Source: CAVSCD01 sp963726335 (GTDB lineage Bacteria; Acidobacteriota; Aminicenantia; Aminicenantales; UBA8522). From it: a DNA stretch of 64,000 bases. Every line of letters starts with the position of its first letter. The stretch's first letter is position 1. This document shows, in pieces, positions 1-11,501 of the stretch. The notes beneath the pieces are model-generated. The model was not told where the DNA came from, did not search any database, and saw only the letters and a program-made list of their open reading frames with translations. Position numbers and translations under genes: made by a program. Location of the stretch: the NCBI GenBank assembly GCA_963726335.1, contig CAVSCD010000015.1:124001-188000 (forward strand). The letters are read 5' to 3'.

Positions 1-83
1 GCGTGGTTCGGGATTTCATGTCCGACCGCAAAGTGCTCGAGTACAGGACCGAGGGACGGGTCATCGACACGTCCGTGAAGTAG
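1..83 (+). CDS. 3' end of an unidentified protein (partial)
   Basis: An open frame enters from the left edge (first full codon at base 3) and stops with TAG at 81-83. Only 26 residues are visible, ending DRKVLEYRTEGRVIDTSVK. The charged, helical tail resembles the C-terminus of a trigger-factor-type chaperone (DKVLDFL-like), but that is a weak impression from a few residues. A hairpin follows about 40 bases later, which fits a transcript ending here. Function cannot be assigned from this fragment. Confidence 0.45.
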   Translation, partial: VVRDFMSDRKVLEYRTEGRVIDTSVK

Positions 84-117
84 ATCCTGAGCCATCCGTA
101 AGGCGGGGGCTTTCTTC

Positions 118-146
118 AGGGGGCGGTCCGGCGGCCGCCCCTTCTT
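118..146 (+). terminator. GC hairpin after the first partial gene
   Basis: GGGGCGG at 120-126 pairs with CCGCCCC at 135-141 around an 8-base loop, followed by CTTCTTC rather than a clean T run. It lies just downstream of a stop codon, so a terminator is plausible, but the weak T tract keeps this tentative. Bases 147-360 hold nothing else that I recognise. Confidence 0.35.
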
Positions 147-360
147 CAGACCCGTTGTCTCCCTGATCCTGATCCTTTCCCTTCAAAGGCCGGGGCAACG
201 CGCGGCACCGGTGTTCCACCCAATGCGCCGAAGTCGGGCCGCTGGCCACTGAGCGCGACGGCGCCCGCCACGGCCGAAGACCTTATGCCTGGCGGAGGTT
301 AGGGTTCGCTCGTGAATCCCCGGCCGGAGGATAGGGGCGAAGCTGGAAGGTCGGTTTCGG

Positions 361-389
361 TTGATTATACATCCCCGTTAGGCTAAAAA
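361..389 (+). promoter_or_regulatory. Sigma70-type promoter of the glycoside hydrolase locus
   Basis: TTGATT (361-366), 17-base spacer, TAAAAA (384-389). An AAGGAG ribosome site at 397-402 precedes the ATG at 411, so expression signals are intact although the gene behind them is broken. Confidence 0.45.
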
Positions 390-410
390 GTATCCTAAGG
401 AGAGACCCCC

Positions 411-2724
411 ATGAAGACAGTCCCCAATTGCCGCCGGCTGCCTGACCGCGCTAACGCCTCCGGCGTGACTTTGGCCGCCATGGCCTTCAATCTGTGCGGA
501 TGTTCGCGGGGCGGCGGCACGATCCGGTCCGCGGCCTCGAAAAATACAACGTGACCTGGGACTCGCCCAGCCGGGACGCCCGGGGCTCGATGCCGGCCGG
601 GAACGGCGACATCAGCCTCAACGTCTGGGTCGAGGAGTCGGGCGACCTGCTTTTTTATATCGGGAAGACCGACCTCTGGGACGACAACTCGCGGCTGCTG
701 AAGCTGGGCCGGGTCCGTGTCCGCTTCAGCCCGGATCCGAGGGCCGCCTCGAAGACCTTCGCCCAGACGCTGCGGCTGAGCGAGGCCGCAGTCGACGTCA
801 GGTACGGAGAGGGAGAGGACGCGCTGAGCGTAAGAGTCTGGGCCGACGCCAACCACCCGGTTGTGCATGTCCTGGCCGAGGGCCGGCGGCAGGTCGAAGC
901 CACGGCCTCGATCGAGCTCTGGCGGACCGAGCCTGTGACGCTGCCCTCGATCGAGGTCAGCGATGTCCATTATGATGACAATGCGCCGGGAAAGCAGCAC
1001 TTCCCGACGGTTGTCGAGCCGGACACCGTGCTCACGCGCCAGTCGGGGCGTATCGGCTGGTTCCATCACAACCTGAAATCCGTGGGCCCGGCGCTCAGCG
1101 CCGAGCTTCAGGACATGCAAGGGTTCAGGCAGGACGACCCGATCCTCCACCGGACGTTCGGAGCGGTCATCACGGCCGAGAAGGGGAGGCGAATCGACGA
1201 CCTCAACCTTGTCTCGCCGCCAGCCGGATCTCACCGCTTCGATATCCATGTTTTGACCCACCACCCGTCGTCTCCCGAGGGTTGGCTTAAAGGGATGGAC
1301 GAGCTCATCGCCGCCACGGCGATCGTCCCCTTCGAAGCGCGGCTCAAGGCGCACCGGGCCTGGTGGGAGGAGTTCTGGAGCCGGAGCTGGATCGATGTCG
1401 CCTCGGCGGACCCATCCGACGATTCGTATGTTGTCAGCCGGGCCTACACTCTCCAGCGCTTCATCAACGCCTGCGCGGGCCGGGGGAGCTACCCGATCAA
1501 GTTCAACGGCTCGATCTTCACCGTCCCGAGCCGCGGGGAGCCCGGGGGACGCGGATTACAGGCGCTGGGGTCCCGGTTACTGGTGGCAGAACACGCGGCT
1601 GCCGTACATGAGCATGTGCGCCTCGGGCGATTTCGACCTGATGGCGCCGCTGTTCCGGATGTACAGCGGCGAGGTCCTGGAGATGGCCAAGTACAGGACG
1701 AAGCACTATCTCGGCCACGACGGCGCCTATCTCAACGAATGCCTGTATTTCTGGGGCCCGGCGTTCAACGAATCCTACGGCTGGACGCCCCGGGAGAAGC
1801 GCGAGGTCAAGGTCAACGAGAGCCGCTGGCACCGCTGGGAATTCCAGGGCGGGCTGGAGCTCGTCCAGATGATGCTCGACTTCTATGAGCACACGGGGGA
1901 AGAGGCCTTTCTGACGGGCACGCTCATCCCCTTCGCCCACGAGATCCTGACTTTTTATGACGTCCACTATCCCGTCGATGACCAAGGGAAGATCGTGATG
2001 GAGCCGGCCCAGGCGCTCGAGACCTGGTGGGAGGCGAGGAACCCGATGCCCGAGATCGCCGGGATCCTGGCGCGTGACGGAAAGGCTGGCGGTGCTGGCG
2101 GGGGAGAAGGCGGGCGCCGAGTGAGAAGGCTCTGTGGCAGCGGCTCCATGACAAAATGCCGGCGTTGCCGACGAGGGTCGAGGGCGGAATACGCATGCTC
2201 GCCGCCGCCGAGACCTATGCCAATAAGCAGAACATCGAGAATCCCGAGCTCTACGCCGTTTTCCCGTACCGCCGGCTGGCGATCGGCCGTCCGGATATCG
2301 AGCTCGCCGTCGAGGCCCTCAGACCACCGGCAGGACAGGGGGAATTTCGGCTGGCGGCAGGAAGACATCTTCATGGCCTACCTCGGGCTTGACTGAACAG
2401 GCGCGCGAGTATCTCGTCGGCCGCGCCGCGAAATGGGACGAAAACTCCCGCTTCCCCGCCTTCTGGGGCCCGAACTACGACTGGGTCCCCGACCAGGACC
2501 ACGGCGGCGTCCTGCTCAAGGCGCTTCAGGCGATGCTCGTCCAGACCGACGGGAAGACGATCTACCTGCTGCCGGCCTGGCCCAGGGATTGGGATGTGGA
2601 CTTCAAGGTCCACGCGCCCTATCGGACGGTCCTTGAAGGGCGGGTGAGGGACGGGAAAGTCGTCTCGCTCGACGTCCGCCCGCCGGAACGGAAGAAGGAC
2701 GTCATCATCATGCCCGCCCCCTAG
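411..2724 (+). pseudogene. DUF5703-type glycoside hydrolase, five frame changes
   Basis: Read across frames, this is one secreted protein of about 770 residues. It starts at ATG 411 with a lipoprotein-like signal (NLCGCS). The region YNVTWDSPSRDARGSMPAGN then matches the N-terminal domain of DUF5703 proteins, predicted carbohydrate-active enzymes with an (alpha/alpha)6 barrel. Later family-like stretches include GPGYWWQNTRLPYM, NFGWRQEDIFMAYLGL and WGPNYDWVPDQDHGG. The frame changes near 500-530, 1540, 2090-2110, 2320 and 2390. Each one keeps recognisable homology in the new frame, so these are single-base indels, not unrelated ORFs. Promoter and ribosome site are intact. It could be a decayed gene or a poorly sequenced stretch; the clean housekeeping genes further along favour decay. 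Confidence 0.75.
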
Positions 2725-2737
2725 CTCGGGGCCAAAA

Positions 2738-2759
2738 TAAAAGGGACGGTCCCATTTTA
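2738..2759. repeat. Short REP-like palindrome
   Basis: TAAAA-GGGAC-G-GTCCC-A-TTTTA forms a near-perfect hairpin in the gap between the hydrolase and the convergent esterase gene. It resembles REP-type palindromes mobilised by RAYT transposases; no transposase is in the window. Confidence 0.5.
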
Positions 2760-2826
2760 GCTTTGACCCGAAGACAAGGAGAGGGACCTCATTTCGCTTC
2801 CGCCGGCGGAGGCGATGCCCTTAAGT

Positions 2827-4019
2827 TTACTGCTCGAGCTCTTTGAGCTTGTCCCGGGAATTCTGGAGAATGCGCTTTTCGGCGTCCGTCCGGCCCGGGT
2901 TTTTCTCGATGGCCAGCTCGTAGTATTTCTTGGCGTTGACTTTATCGCCCGTCGTGAGATAAGCCTCGGCCAGGCTGTCGTACGTATTGGGGGAATCGGG
3001 ATGGAGCTTGACGTTGAGCTTGAAAAGATCCATGGCCCTGTCGTAAGTTTTCCTGCTCATAAGCTGGTAGCCGACCTGGTTCAGGAGATTCTCGGGGATA
3101 TCGTAAACGAGACGGTCTCCGAACTTGGCCTTGACCGCGGCGCCGTGGGCTTCGATGGCGGAAATGTCGCCGGACAGGATGACATCGAACGGGATCTTCC
3201 ACCCGTCAAAGAGGAACAAAAGACCGTTATATAGGCTTTGGCCGAGCATCGAGCTGTGGTCGACGTTGTCCAGCCACTCGCTCTTCCAAGTCAGCCCCTT
3301 CAGGTCCTTGGCGTTCAGCCACTTTTCGAGCTCGGTGTAAGTGCTGATGGTCAAGTCCTGTTCCTTCTTGCCGACGGTCAGATAAAGAGATTTGCCGGCG
3401 AGCGATTCGGCCTGGAACATCTTATCGACCTGCTTCAGCCAGTATTGATTGTCAGCCTGAAACCAGGGGCTGCTGGCGATCCCGGCGGAAAACAGCTCGG
3501 GCCTCGTAAAAAGGGCGTACATCGTGAACAGGCCCGCCACCGAGTGCCCGGCCAGGAGGTTGTATCCCGCGGTCCGGTAATTCTTGTCGATGTAAGGCAT
3601 CAGCTCGTCGCTCAAGAATTTCAGAGACAGGTCGGCCGTCGTTGGTTCGGGACCTCGCTATCTCATAGGGGGTCGGAACATAGCCATCCTGAAGGTTGGG
3701 CAGGCCGACGACGATCATATCCGGGATCTCGATGTTTCTCGCCAGAAGCTCTACGGTGCCCGCGGCGTAAGTGAAATAGGCGAACCCGTTGAGATCGTAC
3801 AGAACCGGGTACTTGATTTTGCCGGCCTCGTAATTCGCCGGGAGATAGACGGAGATCGGCATGTCTGTATTGAGCACTTTCGACGGAAGATCAATCCTTT
3901 TCCCGATCACGATGTCGCTGCCGGTCGCCTGGCCGAAGGCCGAAGGACTAGCGAGAACTAGCGGCCAGCAGAATGGACAGAAGCGGGCCGGCTGGCCTGA
4001 CCTTGGGAGATGGTCTCAT
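2827..4019 (-). pseudogene. Secreted IroE/BesA-type esterase with TPR tail, two frameshifts
   Basis: The start at 4019 has a strong AAGGAGG site 5-6 bases upstream. A signal peptide (MRPSPKVRPAGPLLSILLAA) breaks by frameshift near 3950 and resumes as LVLASPSAFGQA in the next frame. An alpha/beta-hydrolase of the putative esterase D family follows (PISVYLPANY, VLYDLNGFAYF). A second frameshift near 3620 leads into the nucleophile elbow GHSVAGLF and the likely catalytic His in DNVDHSSM. The last ~100 residues carry TPR-like repeats (AYLTTGDKVNAKKYYELAIEKNPG). The family hydrolyses esters such as siderophore or cinnamoyl esters; the substrate here is unknown. As read, no full-length protein can be made. 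Confidence 0.7.
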
Positions 4020-4117
4020 TTTTTCCTCCTTTCCTAATAGAAGAAGCCGTGTCGTATTGAAGTGAAAAAAAATCTCCTTCCCTCCTGGGAGTGAGCTCAT
4101 TCGCTCCCGGCCCTTAT

Positions 4118-7100
4118 TCATAACCCCGCCAGGCGCTTTTTCGCCTCGTCGACCTCGGGCAGGCCGGGGTCGGCGTCCTTCCAAAGGTCAAGGAATTGGC
4201 GATAGAGCCCCGCGGCTTGGGTTTTATCGCCTTGCCGCTCGGCGATCCGGCCCAGCATGTAAAAGCTCTTGACATACATATCGGCGTTCCACTTGCTGCT
4301 GAGCTGGGAGTTGATTTTTCCATAGACCTGCTGCGCTTTCTCCATGTCTCCGTTCTTGAAATAGGCGGAGCCAAGGTCGTCAAGAAGCTCGACGTCCTTG
4401 GCAATCACCGGCGAAGGATACAGGCTGGCCGCCTGTTCAAAGTACCTAATGGCCTTGGGAAGATCGTTCTTGTGGACCTCGATATGACCAAGGAGGTCGA
4501 AATGCCATCGGATCTGCTTCTTGAACAGCGTGGGTTCCAGGATCTTCTTCATCTCTTCGGCCGTTCCGGACGCCTCGGAGACGGATCCCTTTTCCAGCTG
4601 CAAAGCTCCCTTCATCCCGAGGGCGTCGATTTTGGATTGGAGGATGGCCGCTTCGTCGGCGACCATGATCAGGGCGGCGACTTCAGCCTCCGCCATTGGG
4701 AATCTTCCCCGTTTCCAACAAAGATAGGCTAGCAAGGTGCGGGCCTCCGCTTCCCAGGATCTTTCACCAACCCTTTGGGCAAGCTCCAGCCGGTGAATTC
4801 CCCTGCCTATAGCTTTCTCGAAATGGCCCCGGCGCAAGTCGACCGCCACGATGTCTTGCAGAGCGGTATACGGGTAATATTCGGGCTGGGCCTCAAGGAG
4901 TTTTTGGTATTCGTTCTCCGCCCCGGCAAGGTCGTCCTGAAGATAGAGGACCGCCCCCTTGAGAATGACATGGTCGAGATCTCTAGGGTCCAGCATAAAG
5001 GCCTTGTCGGCTTCGGCCTGAGCCAGACCGAGTTTTCCCTCCTGAAGATAGCTAAAACCCAGCGACCGATGGAGGCGGGCGTTGTCCGGATCGTCTTTGA
5101 GATAACCCTCCAAAAGCGCCTTGGCTTCCCGAAAAAGCCCGGCGGACTGGTAGGTCCAGGCTAACGCCGAACAGCTCAACGTGTCTTTTTTAACCGCGTA
5201 AGCCAGCTCCAGATACTCGACCGCCTTATCCCACTCTTCGAGATGTCGATAGATCATCCCCAGCTGGTTTGTGCCGATGGGGTCGTCCGGATAGAGCTCC
5301 AGAAGTTTTTTATAGCTTTGGATAGCCCGATCATAACTTCCCGGATCAGAGTAGTGATACTGTCCCTGGATCAGATAGCGCTCCCGTTCGGAGACCCGGT
5401 CGACAAGTGCCATGGCTTTGCTGATACTTTCCCTTTGCATGTTGCCCGATCTCATGTTGCCGTGAGCCACCGCCAGGCCGCGGTAGGCCATGGCAAAACC
5501 GGGGTCGATGGCCACCGCCTTTTGGTAGAGCTCGATCGCCTCCGGCATCTTGCCGTCATGATGTTGTTTTCTGGCCTCGGCATAATACCTATAGGCCTCC
5601 GCAGAGCCGGTCGTGATCTTGCCGATCTCCTGGTCAAAGTCCGCCGAGATCTCCTGCGGCGAGAGTTTGAGATCGGCCCGGACTTTTTTGGTGAGCTCGT
5701 CCACGGCGACGAAAATGGCCTGTTCGCCTGCCCCTCGACCTTTTCCGTCCCCAGGACCTCTCCCGTCTTCATGTTTTGCAGCGTCGCGTTGATGCGGATG
5801 GTCTCGCTCACCTTGGCGTAGCTTTCCCGCAGGATGTTCGCGACGCCGCCCTCTTGGGCGACTTTCTTCAAATCCTCCGAGGAAAAGCTCCTGGCGTCCA
5901 CGAGGTTCTGGTCTTTGAGGATGTTATAGAGGCGGTCGCCGCTCAGCACGTTGATGTACTTGGATTGGGTGAGGTCGGTCGTGATCAGCTCCGAGAGGGC
6001 TTTCCGCCAGTGATCGAGCTTTTCGTCTCCGGTATTGTTCTCGAAATACATGACCGCCAGGGACGGTTTGCTGCCCGAAGGAAAAGCGGCCGGCCCCGGC
6101 GGGTAATGACCTTCCCGATAACGACTCGCACGATGACAACGGCAGCCGACACCAAAGCCGGAACATAGAGCTTTTTCAGCGTGAACTTAACGGTGATCTC
6201 GCGTGAGGTGAGCGGCGCCCGCTCGGGCCCGATCCGCTGGGTTGTCGGGATGCCCTTTTCGATATGCTCGAGCTCAATCTCAACCTCGTAGGCACTCTGG
6301 TATCTCCTCTCCCTGCTCTTTCTCCAGGCAGCGAAGGATCAGACGATTGAGATCATCCGGGATTGCGTGGCTTGATCGACTTGGGGGCTTTAGGGATCTC
6401 GGTTTTGTGTTTAATGGCGATATTGAGGGCTGTATCGCCCTCGAAAGGAGCGCGGCCCGTGAACATCTCATAAAGAATGATTCCGAGTGAATAAATATCG
6501 GACCGCTGGTCGACATCCTTAGCCCTCGATCTGTTCCAGGGACATGTATTCGGGCGTGCAGCAGATCATGCCGACGCCGGTGAAGCTCTTCGCGTGAATC
6601 GATCGGGCGATCCCGAAATCCATGATCTGGGCGTTGCCACCCTTGATCGATGATGATGTTCTAGGGTTTGAGGTCGCGGTGAACGATTCCCAGCGGGTGC
6701 GCTTCGGCCAGACCGTCGGTAGATCTGCTGGGCGATGGCCAGGACGTTTGCCGACCGTGAGACTGGCTGGATAGCCGGATCAAGCCTCTTGAGGTCCTGG
6801 CCGGCGACGTATTCCATGGTGATGAAGTATGTCGCCTTCGTCCTCGCCGATATCGAACATGCCGGCAGACGTTTCTGTGGCGAATCATCCGGGTGATCTT
6901 GAACTCGTTGCGAAGCGTTCGATCATCTTCTCTATCGCGAGAGATCTCGGGCTTGATGAGCTTGAGGGCGATCTTCGCGTTGATTTTGTTGTCTAGAACC
7001 TGATAAACGTGGCCCATTCCGCCATGACCGAGCTCTTCGATGATCTGGTAGCGGCCGGCAAAAGTCGAACCGGTAGTAAGCTCTTTGGACGCGGTCTGGA

Positions 7101-7224
7101 TGGTCTCGGTAGGAGATACGGCGGTTTACTCTGGCGGCTTGATCGGCGCTACGCAATTCCCGCAGAAACGCGTATACGGGGGATTGTAGAAACGGCATTT
7201 CGGGCATCTGAAGGTAATGTCTGA
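4118..7224 (-). pseudogene. Zinc-ribbon Ser/Thr kinase with TolB/FlgO-like domain and TPR repeats, frameshifted
   Basis: In order on the minus strand: a zinc ribbon near 7150-7215 (FRCPKCRFYNPPYTRFCGNC); the kinase glycine loop and lysine region (GHVYQVLDNKINAKIALKLI) at about 6950-7017; HRDLKP at about 6665-6680; a membrane segment near 6130-6180; a FlgO/TolB-like module (YFENNTGDEKLDHWRKALSE) at 5750-6051; and a long TPR array at 4118-5704. Frames change several times, most densely in the kinase part, so no intact kinase can be translated. The TPR part alone stays open for 528 codons. The architecture matches membrane-bound Ser/Thr kinases common in Acidobacteria-like genomes. The 5' end is uncertain by about 20 bases because no clear ATG fits the zinc-ribbon frame. 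Confidence 0.7.
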
Positions 7225-7242
7225 ACTTCTGCTTAAGCGTGG

Positions 7243-10120
7243 CTAAAGAGTAGCAAGGAAAAGAACCAGAGTCAAATCCGCAGGTGCGAGGCGTTTGAGA
7301 TCTTCGAACCAGTTGAGAATGATGTTGATCTGCAGACCCGAGCCCGCAGCCCGCTCCTCGATCATCAGAAAACGGCCGTCGGGCGCCACACAATAGGATG
7401 GCCAGCCTGCTGCCAAGAAATCCCCAGTAGTTGCCCGAGAACAAGGCTTTCGGCTCGCTAAAGGCAAAATCCGGACCCGGTCTGATATCCGGAACGGCTC
7501 ATCATTTCTCTTCCGCTCTTAAAGTAAAGCCGGCGCCCGTCGGGCGACCACTTGCGGCTCATCGCCGCCCCCGGAAGACACCCGCGTTTTCCCGCGGAGG
7601 TCGGGGTAGGAGGCGACATAAATTTCGCCGGAACCCGACTCATATGGACTGATAGGCAATCCACCGGCCGTCGGGCGAAATGGCGGGCATCATTTCGTTA
7701 AATTCCGAATCCAGCAGAGGTTTGGGCTCGGAATCGCTATTGGGTTTCATCTCCAGCACAGTATATGTCCCAACCCCTCGAAGGCTGGGTTTCGACAAAG
7801 AGCAGCTCCCCCCGGGGCCCGAACGCCACTGGGTATTGCGGGCCGGGCCGCGCCAGCAACAGCTCTGGCGTGCCGCCCTCGGCCGGGATCGAGTATATAT
7901 CCCCGTCGCCCCCGCACGTCGGCGCATAGTCGAACACGATGCTTTTGCCGTCCGGCGTCCAGACGGGGTCCCAGCTGCAGCCACTCCGTGTCAAGCGCAG
8001 AGGAGCGGTTCCGCCCGATCAGGTCATATACCCAAATTACCTTGTTGCCCTCACTGCCCCGGCGATATTCAAAACCGCCTTTCGGCCGTCCGCGACAAGT
8101 TAAGAAAACCGAAATACTGCCGGTCTTTGATTGCCTCCGTGACCTCTCCTTTCTGCGTGACCCAGACGAGCCTCGGCAGCGCAACCTCTCTGGCCGACTG
8201 GGCAAATAAGCGAGTGTTCCGTCTGCAGCTGCAACGGTCACTTGAGCGATAACCGTTCTGCCCGGATATTGCAGTATCCCGTCGACCACCATAGTTGGTT
8301 CGCCCTTTATGGTCGCCCGCACGGGATCGACGGGAACGGCCATAAAGATGCTGGTCCCGGCAATAGACGAGGTGACCCGTTGCTAGGAAGAGAGGCTGAC
8401 AACCCCCCTCTAGCGAGAGTCTTGCGTTCGTTGGTTTTAAGAGACTGAGCAAGGATCTTGGTCTCCTGCCACGATTTGTCCATCGGCCGGCTGGAGAATA
8501 TGATCCACGCTGCCGGGTATCCTCTGCGGGCCAGCCCAGCCGTTCTCCCTTAGCGCTGTCCTGCGCAATCAGGACCTGGGGGCGCCCGCCCGCGAGGCTG
8601 CCACCCGCGAGATGCCCGGGCCGATTTGACTAAAAGTCATAAGACCGCCTTCTCCCCAAATGAGGTCGGCCGGGATAGTACTCCGGTGCAAGCACATACT
8701 TGAAGCGGGTTTCCGCCGGTTAACGGGAATCCTGAAGATCTTATAATCGGCCCAGAAACCGACCCATTGGCCGTCGGGTGAAAAGAAAGGATATATCGCG
8801 AACAGGAACTAAAACCTTCAGTCCCCGGATCGGAGACGATTCAAAGCTCGAAAGAGATCGTCTATAAAGCCTTTTGTTGGCCGCATAAACGATCTCGGTT
8901 CCGTCCGGAGAGATGGCCAGGGAGCCGAGTATGGGACCGAAAATTGCTGATCGGCCGGCAGCGCCAACGGGAATCGAACGATTTGTCTTGGCGCGGATCC
9001 GCATTTGATGCTCCAGATGGCCAAGCCGCCCAAAATCGCGCCCGCGGCCACCGAAATTCCGATAAGCGGAATCAGCCATTTGGAGGACTTGGGTTTGGGA
9101 GCGATCGGAATTGCTCATTCTCACCCGAGTGAGCCAATCGGCTTCTTCAATTTCGATCCGCACATCGGCTATATCGTGCTGTCTTTTATTTTTATCTTTT
9201 TGCAGGCACCTGCGGAGAAGTGAGCGGAGGATCGGGGCGTTCCTGCGGGGAGCCTGGCCCAATCCGGCTCACACTCGAGGATCTTGGCGAGCGTGTCCGT
9301 AAATCTGTCTCACCTTCGAACGGCCTTTTGCCGGTGAGGCATTCGTAGAGCATGCACGCCGAAGGCCCAGATGTCCGTGCGTTTGTCGACGGCCTTTCCC
9401 TTGGCCTGCTCCGGACTCATATAGGCGGCCGTGCCCAGGATAATGCCCGGCTGCGTCATATTTGCGGTAATCGTCGGCGAGTTACTGAGATCAGCCTCGG
9501 AGGCCTGTCGTGGAAGCTTTGGCCAGGCCGAAATCCAGGATCTTGACCTTTCCCTCGGGCGTGATCTTTACGTTGCCCGGCTTCAGATCGCGGTGGATGA
9601 TCCCTTTTTCGTGGGCGGCTTCGAGTCCCTCGGCGATCTGCCGGCAGACCTCCAGCGCCTCATCGACCGGCAGCGGCCCCCTGGTGATGCGCTCGGCAAG
9701 CGTCTCGCCTTCAACGAGCTCCAGGACCAGAAACCGCTTGCCCATCGCCTCTTCAAACCCGTGGACCATGGCGATATTGGGATGATTCAGCGATGCCAGC
9801 AGCTTGGCCTCGCGCTCGAACCGGGCCACCCGTTCGAGGTCCTCGACGAATTCCTCCGGGAAGAACCTTGATGGCCACCCGCCGGTCCAAGGATTTGTCC
9901 AGGGCGCGATAGACTTCGCCCATGCCGCCCGCGCCGATCTTCTCGAGGATCTCGTATCGGCCGCCGAGCATGGCCTTCGGGGCGAGCCCATCGCCGGAAG
10001 CCCGGATGGTTTCCGTTACCGGAGGATTTTCCGGGCCGGGCCGATCTGCGTCCCGCAGTCAAGACAGAACCGCGCTGTTTCCGGGTTTTCCGTCTGGCAC
10101 TTCGGACAGTTGGTCGCCAT
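7243..10120 (-). pseudogene. Zinc-ribbon Ser/Thr kinase with PD40/WD40-like sensor, many frameshifts
   Basis: It starts at ATG 10120 with GAGGGG nearby: MATNCPKCQTENPETARFCLDCG is a four-Cys zinc ribbon. The kinase domain follows in a shifted frame (GRYEILEKIGAGGMGEVYRALD near 9860-9971, HRDLKPGNVKITPEGKVKILDFGLAKAS near 9510-9610) and ends with the lobe RSLLRRCLQKDKNKR near 9200. A membrane segment lies near 9050. PD40/TolB beta-propeller pieces then extend to 7243 (ISPDGTEIVYAANKRLYRRS, SPDGRWIAYQS), closing with the family-typical NWFEDLKRLAP. At least six frame changes occur, so this is non-functional as read. It sits back to back with the other broken kinase, suggesting duplication or a signalling island now decaying. 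Confidence 0.7.
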
Positions 10121-10207
10121 GTCCAACCCCTCAGGTTGAATATGGCGAAAGGCTATCAAGAAACATGGATAGAGTCAACTGCGCGGGGGAAGATGGCATA
10201 TTAAAGC

Positions 10208-10304
10208 GAAATTCAGGGGACACGATAAGAATCATGTCCCCGAATTTCAGGGGACACGATAAGAATCATGTCCCCGAATTTCGAGAATCATGTCCCCGAA
10301 TTTC
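10208..10304. repeat. Tandem REP-like palindromes, 2.5 units
   Basis: Two full units (about 10209-10247 and 10245-10282) and a partial third (10284-10303) each contain GGGGACACGATAAGAATCATG followed by TCCCC, bounded by AAATTC/GAATTT. Inside a unit GGGGACA pairs with TGTCCCC. Such short repeated hairpins flanked by AATTC/GAATTT resemble REP sequences. They sit between the kinase start and the phosphotriesterase end. Confidence 0.7.
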
Positions 10305-10307
10305 GGG

Positions 10308-11368
10308 TCATTCCCCCAATCCCCGGGCCCCGAACTTGCGAATGCCCACGATAAATGCCCGGGCGGGGTTGGTCACCGTGATCTGCCGGATCTCCGCATC
10401 GGTCATCCCCGCCTGCTTCACGGCCGGCAGGAACTTCGTAAAGAGAGTATCAAACGCCCGGAACGCGCCGCCGCCCGGTTCGCCGACCCGGTACCAGCCG
10501 GCATCGTGGGATACCATCACCCTTCCCAACAACCCGCGGCGCTTCATGTCCAAAACGAGGCTGACGTGCTGTTCGACGCTGTCGGGCCCGATCCCGTCGA
10601 ACTCGAGCCAGGCTCCCTGGGCCGCCGCCCGGGCGTGGACTTCCGTGTCCTTTTCCGTCTGGGCATGGACCCAGACCCAGGCGCCGCCGGCTACGCCCTC
10701 GTTCTTCAGGATCTCCAGCTGTTCGAGCGCCGCTTTTCCGCCCCCGGTATGAGAAGCGATGGTCAGCCCGTCCTGAGATGCGTCCGCGCGGCCGCCCGTA
10801 CCAGCTTGGCGTCGACGGCCGATAACGGAGCCCCGTCAACGCCGGTCTTGATGAACCCCGGCCGGATCTTCGTTCCCTCGATGCCTTCCTCCCACTCCCG
10901 TGCCCAGCGGTCCGCCAATTGGCCGGGCGATTCCTCAAAGGCGTGTTGGGGGATGCCGATGTCTTTGGCCGCGCCGTAATAGCCCGTGTTCGTCACGAGC
11001 GTCAGTCCACTCAGCGAGGACAGCCGCTCCAAAAGCCGGACATCCCGGCCCAAGTAGGCCGGCGTGCATTCGCAGATCGTTTGGCAGCCCAGGTCCTTGA
11101 CCTGCTTAAGATAGGGGAGGACCGCGCGGACGACGTCTCGGTCATACCGGTCGGGACTGACCTTCTCCGCGCCGATGAAATCCACGAGAACATGCTCATG
11201 GGGAAGCGTGAAACCCAGGTCGGCCGGCGGAACCAGTCCACTGACCGTCATGATCATTCCCTGGGCGTCGACCATCGCCGGCCCGCTTCCCGGCCATCCG
11301 GACTTCCGCGCCGACCGGAGCGCAACCCCGGCCGAACCCGCCGCCAGGAGGAAAGCGCGTCTGTTCAT
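10308..11368 (-). pseudogene. Tat-exported phosphotriesterase-like hydrolase, one frameshift
   Basis: The start at 11368 gives MNRRAFLLAAGSAGVAL, a twin-arginine signal. The mature part is a TIM-barrel metallohydrolase of the phosphotriesterase family: the first metal ligands lie in TLPHEHVLVDF, IKTGVDG could carry the bridging-lysine region, and IASHTGGGKAALEQLEIL and VMVSHDAGWY carry later His/Asp ligands. The frame breaks near 10775, where THLRTG runs into TGA; one added G in the GGG run would restore TGLTIASHTG. Members hydrolyse lactones or phosphotriesters; the native substrate is unknown. The promoter is good and very close, with no Shine-Dalgarno site. This may be a real one-base deletion or a homopolymer sequencing error. 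Confidence 0.75.
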
Positions 11369-11384
11369 GTTTGGAGTTATTGAG

Positions 11385-11413
11385 ATTATATGACTACCGG
11401 GCACGGTCCTCAA
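11385..11413 (-). promoter_or_regulatory. Promoter of the phosphotriesterase-like gene
   Basis: On the minus strand TTGAGG (11408-11413), 17-base spacer, perfect TATAAT (11385-11390). The expected start of transcription is about 10 nt before the ATG, leaving almost no leader. Confidence 0.6.
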
Positions 11414-11501
11414 GTCGATTCAGCAGCGGCCCGGCGCCGATGGCGGCATCCGCGTCCAGGAAGATGAGCGTTGGGCCGGGACGGCCGGGAGCGCCGAAAG
11501 G

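Noticed and set aside
395..1354. 319-codon minus-strand frame at the left end
   Set aside because: Antisense to the DUF5703 hydrolase, whose own frame carries clear family-like residues.
10208..10304. Possible CRISPR-like array
   Set aside because: The repeats are palindromic, overlap each other and have no spacers; a REP-type array fits better. No CRISPR array or cas gene is seen anywhere in the window.
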